DNA of 25,695 nt, from assembly GCA_002451755.1 (NCBI GenBank), contig DKDF01000064.1, forward strand, positions 1 through 25,695, written 5' to 3'. Both the position numbers and the translations under genes were made by a program. The stretch comes from Ruminococcaceae bacterium UBA6855. Its GTDB lineage: Bacteria; Bacillota; Clostridia; Oscillospirales; Acutalibacteraceae. The notes below the pieces were generated by a model, which saw nothing but the letters and a program-made list of their open reading frames with translations, was not told the origin of the DNA and did no database searches. This document shows, piece after piece, positions 7,109 through 13,904 of this stretch (its first letter is position 1; each line of letters begins with the position of its first letter).

Positions 7109-7137
7109 TTGCAATACCGGCGATTTTGTGCTTTAAT
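7109..7137 (+). promoter_or_regulatory. Candidate promoter of the NSS transporter gene
   Basis: TTGCAA (7109-7114) and TTTAAT (7132-7137) are 17 bases apart. The -10 is not ideal, but the position, about 50 bases before the start, is suitable. Confidence 0.5.
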
Positions 7138-7188
7138 ATACTGGTGCAACTTTTTTACAAAAATTTTTATCAGAATGAGGGATCTTTA

Positions 7189-8565
7189 ATGGAGAAAAAA
7201 CGAAGCAGCTTTACAGGGCGCGTCGGTTTCGTTCTGGCGGCGGCAGGCTCTGCAGTCGGACTCGGAAACCTTTGGCGCTTCCCCTATCTTGCGGCAAAAT
7301 ACGGCGGCGGTATCTTCCTGCTCGTCTACATTATTCTCGCGATAACATTCGGCTTTGCGCTGATGGTGACTGAAATAGCAATCGGCAGAAAGACCGGGCT
7401 CTCCTGCATCAGCGCATACAAGAAGCTTGACAAACGCTTCGGCTTCATGGGCTGGCTGTCGGCACTCGTGCCTGTTATCATAACCCCCTACTACTGCGTT
7501 ATCGGCGGCTGGGTCATCAGATATTTCGCCGAGTTCGTTTCGGGGCACGGCAAGGATCTTGCCACAAACTCCGCCGATTTCTTTTCGAACTTCATCGGAA
7601 TGAAGGGCGGCATAGTGGACAACCCGATGCTCTGGTTCATCATTTTCGTCGCGCTCACCTCCGCCGTCGTTATATTCGGCGTTGAGAAGGGCATCGAAAA
7701 GGTCAGCAAAGTCATGATGCCGATACTCGTTATACTCTGCGTGGTTATCGCAGTTTTCGCACTGACAATTGACGGCGCGCTCGCGGGTCTCAAATATTAT
7801 CTGCTGCCCGATTTTTCAAAGTTCTCCTCCGCAACCGTTCTCGGTGCGCTCGGTCAGCTGTTCTATTCGATGTCGCTGGCAATGGGTATCATGATAACCT
7901 ACGGCTCATACATGAAGAAAGAAGACAACATAGAAAAGAGCGTGCGCCAGATTGAGATATTCGACACCGGTATTGCTCTTCTCGCGGGTCTTATCATCAT
8001 CCCCTCGGTCGTCGCATTCAACGGCGGTTCGGCTGACGGAATCAACGCAGGCCCCGGTCTTATGTTCATCACCCTGCCCCAGGTCTTCAACGCCATGGGA
8101 TCAATAGGCGGCGTGGTCGGTACGCTGTTCTTCCTGCTCGTTTTCTTTGCGGCAATCACTTCTTCCATTTCCCTCATGGAGACGGTTGTTTCAATGGTCC
8201 GTGACAAATTCCACTGGAACCGCATCCCGGCGACCATCGTAGTTATGATAGGCATGATAGCCATCGGTACTCTCTCCGTCCTCGGCTACGGTCCGCTTGC
8301 AAACTTCAAGATTTTCGGCATGCAGATGCTCGACTTCTTCGATTTCATCTCGAACTCCGTGCTCATGCCCATCGTCGCTTTCCTGACCTGCATTCTTATC
8401 GGTCATGTTGTCGGCACAAAGGTCATCGCGGACGAGGTCGGACTTTCCGCCAAATTTACTGGCGAGAAGCTGCACCGCGTGATGATAAAGTGGGTAGCCC
8501 CGATTCTTCTCGTCGTTATCCTCGTCGCGCAGGTTCTTTCCGCCTTCGGCATCATCACAATCTGA
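7189..8565 (+). CDS. Sodium-dependent transporter of the NSS (SLC6) family
   Basis: Bacterial members (TnaT, MhsT, LeuT) import amino acids with sodium. The 458-residue product starts MEKKRSSFTGRVGFVL and has the hallmark first helix with unwound sodium and substrate site: GSAVGLGNLWRFPYLAAKYGG at about residues 20-40. About 11 membrane helices can be counted, as in TnaT/MhsT rather than the 12 of LeuT. A second unwound segment corresponds to FYSMSLAMGIMITYGSYM in helix 6, and a Ser-rich sodium site to AAITSSISLMETV in helix 8. Substrate is unknown; a hydrophobic or aromatic amino acid is a guess. The ATG at 7189 follows GAGG. It stands alone and ends in a strong terminator. Confidence 0.94.
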   Translation: MEKKRSSFTGRVGFVLAAAGSAVGLGNLWRFPYLAAKYGGGIFLLVYIILAITFGFALMVTEIAIGRKTGLSCISAYKKLDKRFGFMGWLSALVPVIITPYYCVIGGWVIRYFAEFVSGHGKDLATNSADFFSNFIGMKGGIVDNPMLWFIIFVALTSAVVIFGVEKGIEKVSKVMMPILVILCVVIAVFALTIDGALAGLKYYLLPDFSKFSSATVLGALGQLFYSMSLAMGIMITYGSYMKKEDNIEKSVRQIEIFDTGIALLAGLIIIPSVVAFNGGSADGINAGPGLMFITLPQVFNAMGSIGGVVGTLFFLLVFFAAITSSISLMETVVSMVRDKFHWNRIPATIVVMIGMIAIGTLSVLGYGPLANFKIFGMQMLDFFDFISNSVLMPIVAFLTCILIGHVVGTKVIADEVGLSAKFTGEKLHRVMIKWVAPILLVVILVAQVLSAFGIITI

Positions 8566-8580
8566 CAGATAAAATTAACG

Positions 8581-8617
8581 GCGCACCGTCTGAAAGAATC
8601 AGGCGGTGCGCTTTTTT
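8581..8617 (+). terminator. Terminator of the NSS transporter gene
   Basis: GCGCACCGTCTGA (8581-8593) pairs with TCAGGCGGTGCGC (8599-8611), a 13-bp stem with one G-T pair and loop AAGAA, followed by six T. Its right arm and T-run overlap the 3' end of the convergent M50 protease gene. Confidence 0.92.
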
Positions 8618-9198
8618 GCTATAAGATAGACAGAGATATAAATACACACGCAGAGCAGAGTGAAGTTGTTTCCTGTTTTTATGAGCAAGATTATCCCGCA
8701 CACGGTCAGAGGAATCAGCAAAATGGCGGCAAAGATATCAACTACCCTGTCAGCCGTGCGCTCCTCATATTTGAGTAACAGCAAGCTTTTGAGCGCCGAC
8801 GCACCGTCCATCGGCTCGACGGGCAGGAGATTAAAAACACCTATCCCCGCACTCAGAGCCGCAAGCTTCAAGACATTGGGATACACTCGCGCAAACGGCA
8901 GAGCGGCAAGCGAAACAATAAAATTCGCCGCAGGTCCCGCAAGGGCGCAGACAGTCTCTCGGCGGTAACCGAGGCACAATTCTCCCCTCTCTATCCTCAT
9001 GCCAAACACGCCGAGAATTATCGCATCGGGCGGCGCGGAACAGAGCGACAAGAGCAAAATATGCCCCGCTTCATGCAGAACACAGCAAAGAAAAACAAGC
9101 AGCGCCGTTCCGCTTTTGTCGAGCATAAGAATAACGGCGGCGGACGCGGCGAACGGAAAGCCTAAATCAATGCGGGTCGTTTTTATATAAAAATGCAT
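8599..9198 (-). CDS. spoIVFB: M50 intramembrane metalloprotease, SpoIVFB-like
   Basis: SpoIVFB is the site-2-type protease of the outer forespore membrane that cleaves pro-sigma-K in the mother cell. The 199-residue product is almost entirely membrane helices. It has the zinc motif HEAGH at residues 42-46 and the second motif NLLPVEPMDG ending near residue 132, whose Asp131 is the third zinc ligand; both positions are very close to those of Bacillus SpoIVFB. Its C-terminus ends shortly after the last helices, without an obvious CBS domain, so it is shorter than Bacillus SpoIVFB. The start overlaps the stop of the M23 gene (TGATG), matching the spoIVFA-spoIVFB arrangement. The gene name is by similarity and context. 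Confidence 0.82.
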   Translation of the reverse strand: MHFYIKTTRIDLGFPFAASAAVILMLDKSGTALLVFLCCVLHEAGHILLLSLCSAPPDAIILGVFGMRIERGELCLGYRRETVCALAGPAANFIVSLAALPFARVYPNVLKLAALSAGIGVFNLLPVEPMDGASALKSLLLLKYEERTADRVVDIFAAILLIPLTVCGIILLIKTGNNFTLLCVCIYISVYLIAKKRTA

Positions 9199-10004
9199 CA
9201 GATATTTTCGCCGAAAAGCAGACGCGCGGGATCATATTTAAGCCCGTTTATACGCACTTCAAAATGAAGATGCGGCCCGGTCGCCATGCCTGTTGAGCCG
9301 ACGAGGGCTATCGTCTCGCCCTGGCGAATAACCGCGTTTATGGGAGCCAATATCTCAGAGCAGTGGCAATAAAAAGTTTCAAGCCCGTCCGCGTGGGTCA
9401 GACGGATATACTTTCCGGCAATTTCATCCTCGCCGACCTTGGTAACAGTGCCGTAAAATGCGGCGGAAATAGGGCTCCCCTGCGCCGCCGCGATATCGAG
9501 CCCCGAATGGAGCGACGCTTCGCCTGTAAACGGATCGTCACGCCTGCCGAACGGCGAGCTGACCCTGCCGCTGACGGGCATATGCGCGCTCATCGTTGTG
9601 TAATAAGGCGAGAAGCTCATTCTATATGCCTTTACATCAAGCTCCGACGAGCCTTTACCGAGACTTTCGGTGCTCGTTTCTGAATCTTCATCACTGTCGG
9701 CGAGCGCGCCCGCGGGTTCAAATACGAAGCCTGCAGCGCTCTTTATTTTTCCCCATGCTTCGCGCGCGTTTATGCTGTACTGCATGGCGGATTTATATGT
9801 ATTTCTAATTGTCTCAAAGCTCGTTGGAGACAGCTTGCGTATGCCGAAAATCAGACCGACGGCGGCAGCGCAGATAATGAGCTGGAGCAATATCAGACGC
9901 ACTCCGGCATCGCCGCTCTTTTCGCGTTTTGCATTCGGCTCAGCATCGAGCCCCATCTGCGCGCGGTATTCTTCGCGCGTCATGCGTCCGTTTTCCGAGT
10001 CCAT
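9198..10004 (-). CDS. spoIVFA: M23 (LytM-domain) membrane peptidase, SpoIVFA-like
   Basis: The 268-residue product has a cytoplasmic N-terminus (MTREEYRAQMG), one membrane helix at about 36-55, an extracytoplasmic linker, and a C-terminal LytM/M23 domain from about 143. All M23 zinc and catalytic positions are present: HSGLD (His166, Asp170), FYCHC (His214) and GPHLHFEV (His245, His247). SpoIVFA is the partner that holds SpoIVFB inactive until the forespore signal arrives, and its LytM domain faces the intermembrane space. Direct coupling to the M50 gene and a sigma-E-like promoter support that role, but with intact ligands it could instead be an active peptidoglycan endopeptidase or a SpoIIQ-like protein. 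The ribosome site is GGAGG, 7 bases before ATG. Confidence 0.82.
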   Translation of the reverse strand: MDSENGRMTREEYRAQMGLDAEPNAKREKSGDAGVRLILLQLIICAAAVGLIFGIRKLSPTSFETIRNTYKSAMQYSINAREAWGKIKSAAGFVFEPAGALADSDEDSETSTESLGKGSSELDVKAYRMSFSPYYTTMSAHMPVSGRVSSPFGRRDDPFTGEASLHSGLDIAAAQGSPISAAFYGTVTKVGEDEIAGKYIRLTHADGLETFYCHCSEILAPINAVIRQGETIALVGSTGMATGPHLHFEVRINGLKYDPARLLFGENI

Positions 10005-10033
10005 ACATCCGCCTCCAAAATAGATATCATTTA

Positions 10034-10062
10034 AATCTATGCGGACAGGTCGGATAATATGA
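10034..10062 (-). promoter_or_regulatory. Sigma-E-like promoter of the spoIVFA-spoIVFB pair
   Basis: On the minus strand TCATATT (10056-10062) and CATAGATT (10034-10041) are separated by 14 bases and match the sigma-E -35 and -10 patterns (ATATT and CATANNNT). Transcription would start near 10027, leaving the GGAGG at 10012-10016 inside a short leader. Confidence 0.5.
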
Positions 10063-10110
10063 AAAGAGACCGCCGCATTAAGATGCAGCAGCCCGAAATA
10101 TCAAATTTTC

Positions 10111-10362
10111 TCAGCCCTTGAGACCGCGTTCCTGTCTGTCCATATCCTCAACGACGATATCGTATATCTCGCCGAGAGACGCGCAGTATTCAAGCACTTT
10201 CCACGGCTCGTTGGTATGGAAATGAATCTTTATCAGCTCTTCGTCGCCGACGGCAAGCAGGCAGTCGCCCTTGAAATGCTCGGTGAAATAATCGTTTATA
10301 ACATCTTCGTCAAGATCGTGGCCGTCGATAAGAAGCTGGGTATCGTATCTGAATTCAAGCAT
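10111..10362 (-). CDS. Stand-alone FakA/YloV-like middle-domain protein (83 aa)
   Basis: The sequence resembles only the segment of fatty-acid kinase subunit FakA (YloV) that follows the DhaL/DAK2 kinase domain. RYDTQLLIDGHDLDEDVI corresponds to the FakA start of that segment, and GDEELIKIHFHTNEPWKVLEY plus EIYDIVVEDMDRQ correspond to its conserved VKVHVHTDxPGxVLEY and NMREQ parts. The kinase domain and the DegV-like C-terminal part are absent, so no catalysis is expected. Proteins of this size are often labelled kinase to dihydroxyacetone kinase. A regulatory or fatty-acid-related binding role is speculation. ATG at 10362 follows AGGAG; a longer start at 10389 would be MTRRKRRKI but has no ribosome site. 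It stands as a single gene. Confidence 0.75.
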   Translation of the reverse strand: MLEFRYDTQLLIDGHDLDEDVINDYFTEHFKGDCLLAVGDEELIKIHFHTNEPWKVLEYCASLGEIYDIVVEDMDRQERGLKG

Positions 10363-10394
10363 GATTTTTCTCCTTTTACGCCTTGTCATATATT

Positions 10395-10417
10395 ATATCC
10401 CTGCATCGGCGGGATAT
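10395..10417. repeat. Inverted repeat in the leader of the FakA-like gene
   Basis: ATATCCC (10395-10401) and GGGATAT (10411-10417) flank nine bases. It lies between the predicted promoter and the ribosome site, and could be an operator or an RNA hairpin. Confidence 0.5.
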
Positions 10418-10430
10418 CACAACGATATGT

Positions 10431-10459
10431 ATTTTAACACAGGAGAGCAAAAATGTATA
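10431..10459 (-). promoter_or_regulatory. Candidate extended -10 promoter of the FakA-like gene
   Basis: TAAAAT (10431-10436) is preceded by the TGN extension and stands 17 bases from TATACA (10454-10459) on the minus strand. Confidence 0.5.
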
Positions 10460-10485
10460 TAGACAATCTGTAAACATTCGAACAT

Positions 10486-10513
10486 AAAAAAAGACCCGCC
10501 GAAACGGGTCTTT
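10486..10513 (-). terminator. Terminator of the amino-acid ABC transporter operon
   Basis: AAAGACCCG and CGGGTCTTT form a stem with a 6-base loop. On the minus strand the T-run continues to seven T. It begins 6 bases beyond the ATPase stop codon. Confidence 0.9.
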
Positions 10514-10519
10514 GATTTA

Positions 10520-11302
10520 TCAGTCCGAATAGCCTGCGATGAATTCACGGGTACGCTCGGATTTGGGATTGTCGAACACCTCTTCGGGCGTTCCCTCCTC
10601 CTCGATAACTCCGTTATCCATGAAGATTATTCTGTCCGCCGCCTCGCGTGCGAAGTTCATTTCATGCGTGACGATGACCATCGTCATCTTTTCGGCGGCA
10701 AGGTCTTTTATGACCTTGAGAATCTCTCCGGTGAGCTCGGGGTCGAGAGCGCTCGTCGGCTCATCAAAGAACAGAATCTTCGGCTTGAGAGCCATTGCGC
10801 GGGCTATCGACACGCGCTGCTGCTGGCCGCCGGAAAGCTCGCAGGGATAGTTATTCATCTTCTCGCCGAGTCCGACCTTGCGCAACAGAGCTTTGCCGTT
10901 TTCATCTATCTCAGCGAAGATAGCCTTGCGGTTCTTCTTGAAATCCGGGCGGCTCTTTGCGTGGATTTTGGCGGCGAGAGTGACATTCTCGAGCGCCGTA
11001 TACTGCGGGAACAGATTGAAGGACTGGAACACGAGTCCTATCTTGAGCTGATTCTCGCGCTGCTGCTGAGCGGAGAGCTTATCGGTATTACTGCCGTCAA
11101 AAACAACGCCGCCGTCAACGGTTATCGAGCCGCTGTCCGCAGTTTCGAGCATATTGATGCAGCGCAGCAGGGTTGTTTTTCCGCTGCCCGATGAGCCGAT
11201 TATAGCGAGGACATTCTTCTCTTCAAGCGAGAAGCTTATGCCTTTGAGAACCTCGGCATCGCCGAAGGATTTTTTGAGATCTTTAACTTCAAGTATAGCC
11301 AT
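10520..11302 (-). CDS. Polar amino-acid ABC transporter, ATP-binding protein (GlnQ/HisP type)
   Basis: This is the ATPase of an amino-acid importer. The 260-residue product has Walker A GSSGSGKTT (36-44), Q-loop Gln93 in VFQSFNLFPQ, signature LSGGQ (156-160), Walker B ILFFDE (176-181) and switch His213 in VTHEM, in normal order and spacing. The ATG at 11302 follows GAGGT and lies just after the permease stop. A TTG six bases upstream overlaps that stop and is less likely. The order binding protein, permease, ATPase on one strand, with a terminator right after, shows a complete single-permease importer of the polar amino-acid (PAAT/HAAT) group. The gene order does not reveal the substrate. Confidence 0.95.
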   Translation of the reverse strand: MAILEVKDLKKSFGDAEVLKGISFSLEEKNVLAIIGSSGSGKTTLLRCINMLETADSGSITVDGGVVFDGSNTDKLSAQQQRENQLKIGLVFQSFNLFPQYTALENVTLAAKIHAKSRPDFKKNRKAIFAEIDENGKALLRKVGLGEKMNNYPCELSGGQQQRVSIARAMALKPKILFFDEPTSALDPELTGEILKVIKDLAAEKMTMVIVTHEMNFAREAADRIIFMDNGVIEEEGTPEEVFDNPKSERTREFIAGYSD

Positions 11303-11304
11303 GA

Positions 11305-11952
11305 TCAACCTCTGTAATAGTTAAGTTTCTTTTCGAGCGCATTGAAAAGCAGAGTGAGAACTCCGCAGAAGATGAGATAGAATATCGCGGTATAGAACAG
11401 CGGCCAGATTATGGCGTAGACCTTGACAATATTCTGAGCCGACATAATAAGCTCGCCGACTGCGATAACATTCGCGAGCGAAGTATCCTTGACGAGCGTA
11501 ATTACCTCGTTGCTCATCGGCGCCATGATACGCTTGACGACCTGGAACAACACTACTTTGAAGAAGGTCTGGGTCTTAGTGAGTCCGAGCACCTGACCCG
11601 CCTCATACTGACCGACCGGAATGCTCTCTATGCCGCCGCGGTATATCTCCGAAAAATACGCCGCATAGTTGATTATGAACGCTATGATAACGGCGATTAT
11701 ACGCGATTTGAACGGCGTGCCGAACACGAGACCCGGAACGTAAAAGACGACCATGATCTGGAGCATCAGCGGAGTTCCGCGGATCACCCACACAAAAGCA
11801 CGGCTGAGCCAGCGCAGGGGCTTGAAACGGCTCATCGAACCGAGAGCTATCGGCAGGCCGAGCGGTATGGCCGCAACGAGGGTTATAAAAAATATCAACA
11901 GCGTGTATTTGAAGCCCCCGAGCAGCTGAGCGTTGACGCCGAGAAAATCCAT
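11305..11952 (-). CDS. Polar amino-acid ABC transporter, permease protein (HisM/GlnP family)
   Basis: The 215-residue membrane protein shows about five hydrophobic helices and the conserved family features: VIRGTPLMLQI (about 57-67) and the cytoplasmic EAA loop with EAGQVLGLTKTQTFFKVVLFQ (about 116-136), which docks on the ATPase. Only one permease gene is present, so the pore is probably a homodimer. A ribosome site (AAGGAAGAAGG) precedes ATG. It lies 120 bases after the binding-protein gene, a gap that contains a hairpin and a possible extra promoter, and almost touches the ATPase gene. Confidence 0.94.
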   Translation of the reverse strand: MDFLGVNAQLLGGFKYTLLIFFITLVAAIPLGLPIALGSMSRFKPLRWLSRAFVWVIRGTPLMLQIMVVFYVPGLVFGTPFKSRIIAVIIAFIINYAAYFSEIYRGGIESIPVGQYEAGQVLGLTKTQTFFKVVLFQVVKRIMAPMSNEVITLVKDTSLANVIAVGELIMSAQNIVKVYAIIWPLFYTAIFYLIFCGVLTLLFNALEKKLNYYRG

Positions 11953-11993
11953 TTATGTATCCTTCTTCCTTTGAGGTTATCTGACTTCGATAT

Positions 11994-12022
11994 ATATTAA
12001 ACCATTTTTGAGCACAGCGCAA
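11994..12022 (-). promoter_or_regulatory. Possible internal promoter before the permease gene
   Basis: TTGCGC (12017-12022) and TAATAT (11994-11999) on the minus strand are 17 bases apart, between the binding-protein and permease genes. The -35 is weak, so readthrough from the main promoter remains the simpler view. Confidence 0.35.
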
Positions 12023-12024
12023 GC

Positions 12025-12046
12025 CCCGCCGCAGAAAATCGGCAGG
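12025..12046 (-). other. Intergenic hairpin between binding-protein and permease genes
   Basis: CCCGCCG (12025-12031) and CGGCAGG (12040-12046) can form a 7-bp stem with one G-T pair; no T-run follows. It could stabilise the upstream binding-protein message or reduce readthrough, giving more binding protein than permease. This role is inferred from position only. Confidence 0.4.
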
Positions 12047-12072
12047 ACCTGCGTGGTATTTAATTTGTTGCT

Positions 12073-12882
12073 TTACTGAGCGATGACTCTGCCGGAGAGA
12101 TTATACTTGTCGGCAAGCTTTGCAAGAGTACCGTCATCGTAGAGCTCTTTGATAGCGGCGTTGATCTTCGCGGTGAGCTCGGTGTCGCCCTGGCGGATAC
12201 CGACCGCATAGACCTCGGAATCTGCGCTCGAGATGACATCAACTATCATAAGATCGTCATAATCGGTTCCATCGCCGATGCTGCCCGCTGCGGTAACAGC
12301 ATCGATTATCGCGATATCAGCGGTCTTGCTCTTGACTTCCATGAGCGAAGTGCTCTGATCCTTAACAGGAAGGTAGCTCTTGCTGAGTCCTGCGTCTGCC
12401 TTGACGGCTATCTCGCCTGCGGAGCCTGCTTCTGCGACAACCTTAGCGCCGCTCATCGAAGCGAGATCCTTATACTTTGCGGCGTCAGCCTTGCGGATAA
12501 CGGCGACCTGAGAGTTGTTCATGTAAGCGCTGGAGAAGTTGATCTGACTCTTGAGCTCATCCGTTGCGGTCATGCCGTTCCAAATGCAGTCGATGGTCTT
12601 GGCGTTGAGTTCGGTAACTTTCGAATCCCAGTCGATCTCCTGGAACTTTGCGGTCACTCCGAGCTTCTCGCAAACAGCCTTGGCAAACTCGGTCTCGAAG
12701 CCGACAAGCTCGCCGTTCTCCATGTAGTTCATGGGTCTGAAGTAAGTAATTCCGATGACCAGCTCGCCCTTATCTGCGATGTAGTCCCAATCGGTCTTAT
12801 CGTTCTTTTTGCAGCCTGCAAAACCGAGTGCAAGCACGAGGGTCAGGACTGCGAGTACAAGTGCAACAATTCTTTTTTTCAT
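12073..12882 (-). CDS. Polar amino-acid ABC transporter, substrate-binding lipoprotein
   Basis: The 269-residue product starts with a lipoprotein signal: a basic MKKR, a hydrophobic core and the lipobox FAGC with Cys24 as the lipid-anchored residue. The mature part is an SBP_bac_3 (cluster F) two-lobed domain: ELVIGITYFRPMNY, LVGFETEFAKAVCEKLGV, WNGMTATDELKSQINFSSAYMNNSQVAVIR and a C-terminal NAAIKELYDDGTLAKLADKY are all typical. It captures an amino acid outside the membrane for the permease/ATPase encoded downstream. The exact ligand cannot be read from sequence; the missing cationic-ligand signature leaves cystine, glutamine or other polar amino acids open. GGAGG ribosome site, and a strong promoter 34 bases before the start. 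Confidence 0.94.
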   Translation of the reverse strand: MKKRIVALVLAVLTLVLALGFAGCKKNDKTDWDYIADKGELVIGITYFRPMNYMENGELVGFETEFAKAVCEKLGVTAKFQEIDWDSKVTELNAKTIDCIWNGMTATDELKSQINFSSAYMNNSQVAVIRKADAAKYKDLASMSGAKVVAEAGSAGEIAVKADAGLSKSYLPVKDQSTSLMEVKSKTADIAIIDAVTAAGSIGDGTDYDDLMIVDVISSADSEVYAVGIRQGDTELTAKINAAIKELYDDGTLAKLADKYNLSGRVIAQ

Positions 12883-12915
12883 GGTGTGTTCCTCCGTGTT
12901 GTTTAGTATGATTGT

Positions 12916-12944
12916 ATGATATCACATTACTACGCTAAAGTCAA
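12916..12944 (-). promoter_or_regulatory. Main promoter of the amino-acid ABC transporter operon
   Basis: TTGACT (12939-12944) and TATCAT (12916-12921) on the minus strand have a 17-base spacer. Confidence 0.8.
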
Positions 12945-13034
12945 CACTTTTTTTCAAAAATTTTTACTATCTGCGAAACGGTTAAAAGCGATTCGCACAA
13001 CCGCAAAATTTTATGCAAAACCACGGTATAGCAA

Positions 13035-13062
13035 TACCTCCCGGTTAAAAACCCGGGAGGTA
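13035..13062 (-). terminator. Hairpin downstream of gpmA, probable terminator
   Basis: Perfect 10-bp arms TACCTCCCGG (13035-13044) and CCGGGAGGTA (13053-13062) lie 20 bases beyond the gpmA stop codon. The stem is strong, but only a few scattered T follow on either strand, so termination may be inefficient or need a factor. Confidence 0.55.
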
Positions 13063-13082
13063 CGGTTATTTGTGACACACTC

Positions 13083-13826
13083 TCAGTGTTTTTTACCCTG
13101 CGCCGCGACTTTATTTATTTTTGCGGCTATAACTTCGGGATCGCCGAGATACTGCTTGGATATTACATTGAAGTTGTCGTCGAACTCATAGACAAGCGGA
13201 ACGCCGGTCGGAAGATTGACTTTCATTATCTCGTCCGGGGTCAGCTTTTCAAAATGCATGACAAGTGCGCGAAGAGAATTGCCGTGCGCCGCGATAATAA
13301 CGCGCTTGCCTTCGCGCATTTTCGGCGCGATCTCGTTTTCAAAATACGGAACGGTTCTTGCAATTGTGTCCTTGAGGCTCTCGCCAAGCGGAAGCTCTGC
13401 TTTGTCCTCGTCTCTGTACTGAGCCTGATTAGCAGGGTTGCGCTCATCGGTGGGTTCGAGCACGGGCGGGCGCACATCGAACGAACGGCGCCAAATAAGC
13501 ACCTGCTCCTCGCCGAACTTCTCGGCGGTCTCGGATTTGTTCAGCCCCTGAAGTGCGCCATAGTGGCGTTCGTTGAGCTTATATGATTTTATAACGGGAA
13601 GCCATGCCCTGTCCATGACATCAAGCACTGCGTCGAGAGTATGGATGGCGCGTTTGAGATAAGACGTATAGCAAATATCAAAGTCGTATCCGCCGTCGAG
13701 CAGGGCTTTTCCCGCGGACAGCGCCTCTTTTCTGCCGTTGTCGGAGAGATCGACATCCGTCCAGCCTGTGAAGCGGTTTTCGAGATTCCATTCGCTTTCT
13801 CCGTGGCGAAGCAACACAAGTTTCAT
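13083..13826 (-). CDS. gpmA: 2,3-bisphosphoglycerate-dependent phosphoglycerate mutase
   Basis: GpmA interconverts 3- and 2-phosphoglycerate in glycolysis through a phosphohistidine. The 247-residue product starts MKLVLLRHGESEWN, with the phosphorylated histidine at position 8 in the RHG motif, followed by FTGWTDVDLS, the LNERHYGALQGLNK substrate segment with the acid/base Glu, and IIAAHGNSLRAL with the second catalytic His. Length is exactly that of bacterial GpmA. ATG follows a GGAG site and a near-perfect promoter whose -35 region overlaps the end of the MATE gene. It is a single gene. Confidence 0.97.
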   Translation of the reverse strand: MKLVLLRHGESEWNLENRFTGWTDVDLSDNGRKEALSAGKALLDGGYDFDICYTSYLKRAIHTLDAVLDVMDRAWLPVIKSYKLNERHYGALQGLNKSETAEKFGEEQVLIWRRSFDVRPPVLEPTDERNPANQAQYRDEDKAELPLGESLKDTIARTVPYFENEIAPKMREGKRVIIAAHGNSLRALVMHFEKLTPDEIMKVNLPTGVPLVYEFDDNFNVISKQYLGDPEVIAAKINKVAAQGKKH

Positions 13827-13875
13827 TTTTACACAGCTCCTTTGTTTTCAGATAGCGCGGGCTAACCGTATATCT

Positions 13876-13904
13876 ATTATATACCAAATAAGCTCAATTT
13901 TCAA
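13876..13904 (-). promoter_or_regulatory. Promoter of gpmA
   Basis: TTGAAA (13899-13904) and TATAAT (13876-13881) on the minus strand are separated by 17 bases. The -35 lies inside the last codons of the upstream MATE gene, so gpmA is expressed on its own. Confidence 0.8.

Noticed and set aside
7109..7150. Riboswitch or T-box before the NSS transporter
   Set aside because: Only a weak GTTGCA-type inverted repeat is visible; the leader is too short and lacks conserved T-box or riboswitch sequence.
10465..10485. Second LexA-like box around a TTCGAA palindrome near the FakA-like gene
   Set aside because: The second half-site does not match GTTCG at the proper spacing.
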